Below, piece after piece: positions 5,091 to 6,198 of a stretch of DNA of 6,198 bases. The position numbers were made by a program, and so were the translations under genes. The stretch spans positions 1 through 6,198 of the forward strand of contig DATFAS010000005.1 in assembly GCA_035254305.1 (NCBI GenBank), given 5' to 3'. A model generated the notes under the pieces. That model saw only the letters and a program-made list of their open reading frames with translations. It was not told the origin of the DNA and searched no databases. Each line of letters starts with the position of its first letter. The first letter of the stretch is position 1. This DNA is from DATFAS01 sp035254305 (lineage in GTDB: Bacteria > Bacillota > Bacilli > Aneurinibacillales > RAOX-1).

Positions 5091-6170
5091 TTAGATCCAG
5101 ATCATGGCCACCAGTCCAGTTAAGAATCCAATTAACATGACCATAGCTGCTAGGAACCATAATACCTTTGCAGGGAATACCTTTCTCACCATAAGTAGGG
5201 AAGGCAAGCTAACTGCAGGTAAAGTCATTATGAGGGCTCCTGCAGCACCTGTTCCTAACCCATAAGACATCATCGTTTTGGTAATGGGAATTTCCGCTGC
5301 GGTCGGAATTACGAACAAGGTTCCCACAATGGCAAGCCCAATCATAGCTCCAATACTATTTCCCCAGCTAGGGTCAACAGCCGGAAACAACCAAGCACGT
5401 GCTGCCCCTAATGCAAGAACGGTTACTAGATAGACCGGAATCACATTGATAAATAAAGCCCAAAGTGATTTCATCCAACGAAGGAGGAATCCATCCGTTG
5501 AGACCTCACTGACAACAGGCAGATCAAATTGATCTCCTTTAAGATCATCTTCATGAACCCATCGATTAGCAAAATAAGAAACACCAAAAACTAAAATAGC
5601 TCCTGAAATGATTCGTAAGATAGAAAACTTCCAACCAAGAACAAACCCCATAAAAATTAATGTAGCAGGGTTAAGGACAGGGTTCCCAAGCCAAAAGGCT
5701 AATGCTGCTCCAACTGAAGCAAATTGTTTTCGCAGGCTCACGGCCAGCGGTGCGGCACAGCATGTTCACATCATTCCTGGTAGGGAGGATACTCCTGCTA
5801 CCGCCGTACTTCGAAATGACTTCGTTCCCAATACACGAACGAGCCAATCCTTAGGAATCAATACTTGAACAAGAGATCCTAATAGAATTCCTAGTAAAGC
5901 CGCTTTCCAAATCGCATTATAATAAGCAACTGCATAACTCCATGCTGCCTGCCAGGATGGAGCAGGTGCCACGTTTGCTTTTCCACTTACTATAGAGGCT
6001 CCTATATCATGTGTATTCGCAGCAAGAAATGCTTTCTGATAATATGGTGCCCACTTCACATTATAAAGACCAATAATAGCAACAGCTAAAAATATTAGAA
6101 TAGCCCATATCGTCATTTTAGATTTTGGTGCATTTTGTGATTGTAATTCTACTTCTACTTCTGTTCGCAT
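5091..6170 (-). CDS. UPF0718/ArsP-like permease with in-frame TGA, probable selenoprotein
   Basis: Multi-spanning membrane permease resembling COG0701 (DUF318; ArsP/YraQ-like). Its transported substrate is unknown; soft metal(loid)s are a guess from the family and its cysteines. The frame is open for 360 codons except for one TGA at 5766-5768 (codon 135). Read through, it gives 359 residues. Hydrophobic segments lie at about 20-38, 87-105, 184-200, 236-258, 271-290, 304-327 and 335-358. The core motif is U135-T-C137-C138-A-A-P, followed by FWLGNPVLNPATL at 159-171. A second-half motif, VIPTAAEIPI, lies at 287-296, and a charged cytoplasmic-looking loop at about 202-232. From memory homologues have Cys at the TGA position (CTCC). 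The ATG at 6170 has AAGGTGG upstream. The downstream piece has no ribosome binding site: its first candidate start, a GTG at 5741, lies inside the hairpin. So I annotate one selenocysteine gene, with nonsense mutation or base error as alternatives. Confidence 0.75.
5731..5768 (-). promoter_or_regulatory. Candidate bacterial SECIS element with its UGA codon
   Basis: UGA is at 5768-5766. From 17 to 35 bases after it, the RNA can fold as CGC-U-GGC, loop CGUGA, GCC-U-GCG: two 3-bp GC helices around a U-U mismatch (5731-5749). The apical loop starts 24 bases after UGA and has G as its second base. This fits what I recall of the bacterial SECIS consensus: a loop 16-37 bases downstream and a G in the first two loop positions. 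The unpaired U and the loop GU recall the SelB-binding features of E. coli fdhF. About 25 of the 35 bases after UGA are G or C, far above the surroundings. The helix is short, and folding energy was not computed. Confidence 0.68.
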
Positions 6171-6175
6171 GTTTT

Positions 6176-6198
6176 CACCACCTTAATGTGATTAATCA
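6176..6198 (-). promoter_or_regulatory. Ribosome binding site of the permease and upstream palindrome
   Basis: On the minus strand AAGGTGGTG (6176-6184) lies just upstream of the permease ATG at 6170 and supports that start. A perfect 10-bp palindrome TGATTAATCA occupies 6189-6198 at the window edge. It could be half of a promoter/operator region, but the sequence is cut off, so the promoter itself is not seen. Confidence 0.45.

Noticed and set aside
5091..5741. A separate downstream permease gene starting at GTG 5741
   Set aside because: No ribosome binding site precedes it, it would begin after the conserved TCCAAP motif, and it is in the same frame as the upstream half, so it is better read as the rest of one gene.
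5608..5868. Plus-strand 86-codon frame crossing the TGA region
   Set aside because: It is antisense to the permease, with no domain or ribosome binding site; it is a shadow of the coding strand.
5766..6170. A stand-alone 134-residue protein ending at the TGA
   Set aside because: It would stop in the middle of the family's core motif, and the frame stays open for another 224 codons beyond the TGA; no frameshift is seen.

Overview
The window looks like a chromosomal segment from a low-GC Firmicute, probably of the order Bacillales. It is AT-rich, has strong AGGAGG-type ribosome binding sites, uses GTG starts, and has a tRNA with encoded CCA. It also carries an amino-acid ABC transporter operon in the same gene order as glnQ-glnH-glnM-glnP of Bacillus subtilis. 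Every gene I can support is on the minus strand, so transcription runs from high to low coordinates. The plus-strand reading frames look like shadows.

Right end (5036-6198): a membrane permease resembling the UPF0718/COG0701 (DUF318, ArsP/YraQ-like) family. Read conventionally it is split into a 134-codon frame and a 216-codon frame. The two pieces are in the same frame and separated by a single TGA (5766-5768). Reading through gives one 359-residue protein with the motif MM-TGA-TCCAAP, where I expect a cysteine (CTCC) in homologues. A GC-rich stretch follows the TGA at once and can fold into a short hairpin (5731-5749) with the spacing and loop features of a bacterial SECIS element. My main proposal is that this is a selenocysteine-containing permease. 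A plain nonsense mutation or a base error is the alternative.

Middle (3650-5017): a single-gene unit encoding an M20-family zinc-type amidohydrolase/peptidase (401 aa, GTG start). It has its own extended -10 promoter and a strong terminator.

Left-centre (480-3636): the complete polar amino-acid uptake operon. The order is ATPase (GlnQ-like), lipoprotein substrate-binding protein (GlnH-like), then two membrane permeases (GlnM- and GlnP-like). An extended -10 promoter precedes it, a 13-bp hairpin terminator ends it, and a stem-loop sits between the binding-protein gene and the first permease gene. The hydrolase next door could release amino acids from N-acylated or peptide substrates, and the transporter could import amino acids; this link is inferred from adjacency.

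Left end (1-407): a tRNA-Arg(CCU) gene with its own promoter, then about 285 bases without a gene that hold two hairpins, one a probable terminator. No selenocysteine machinery (selA, selB, selC, selD) lies in the window.
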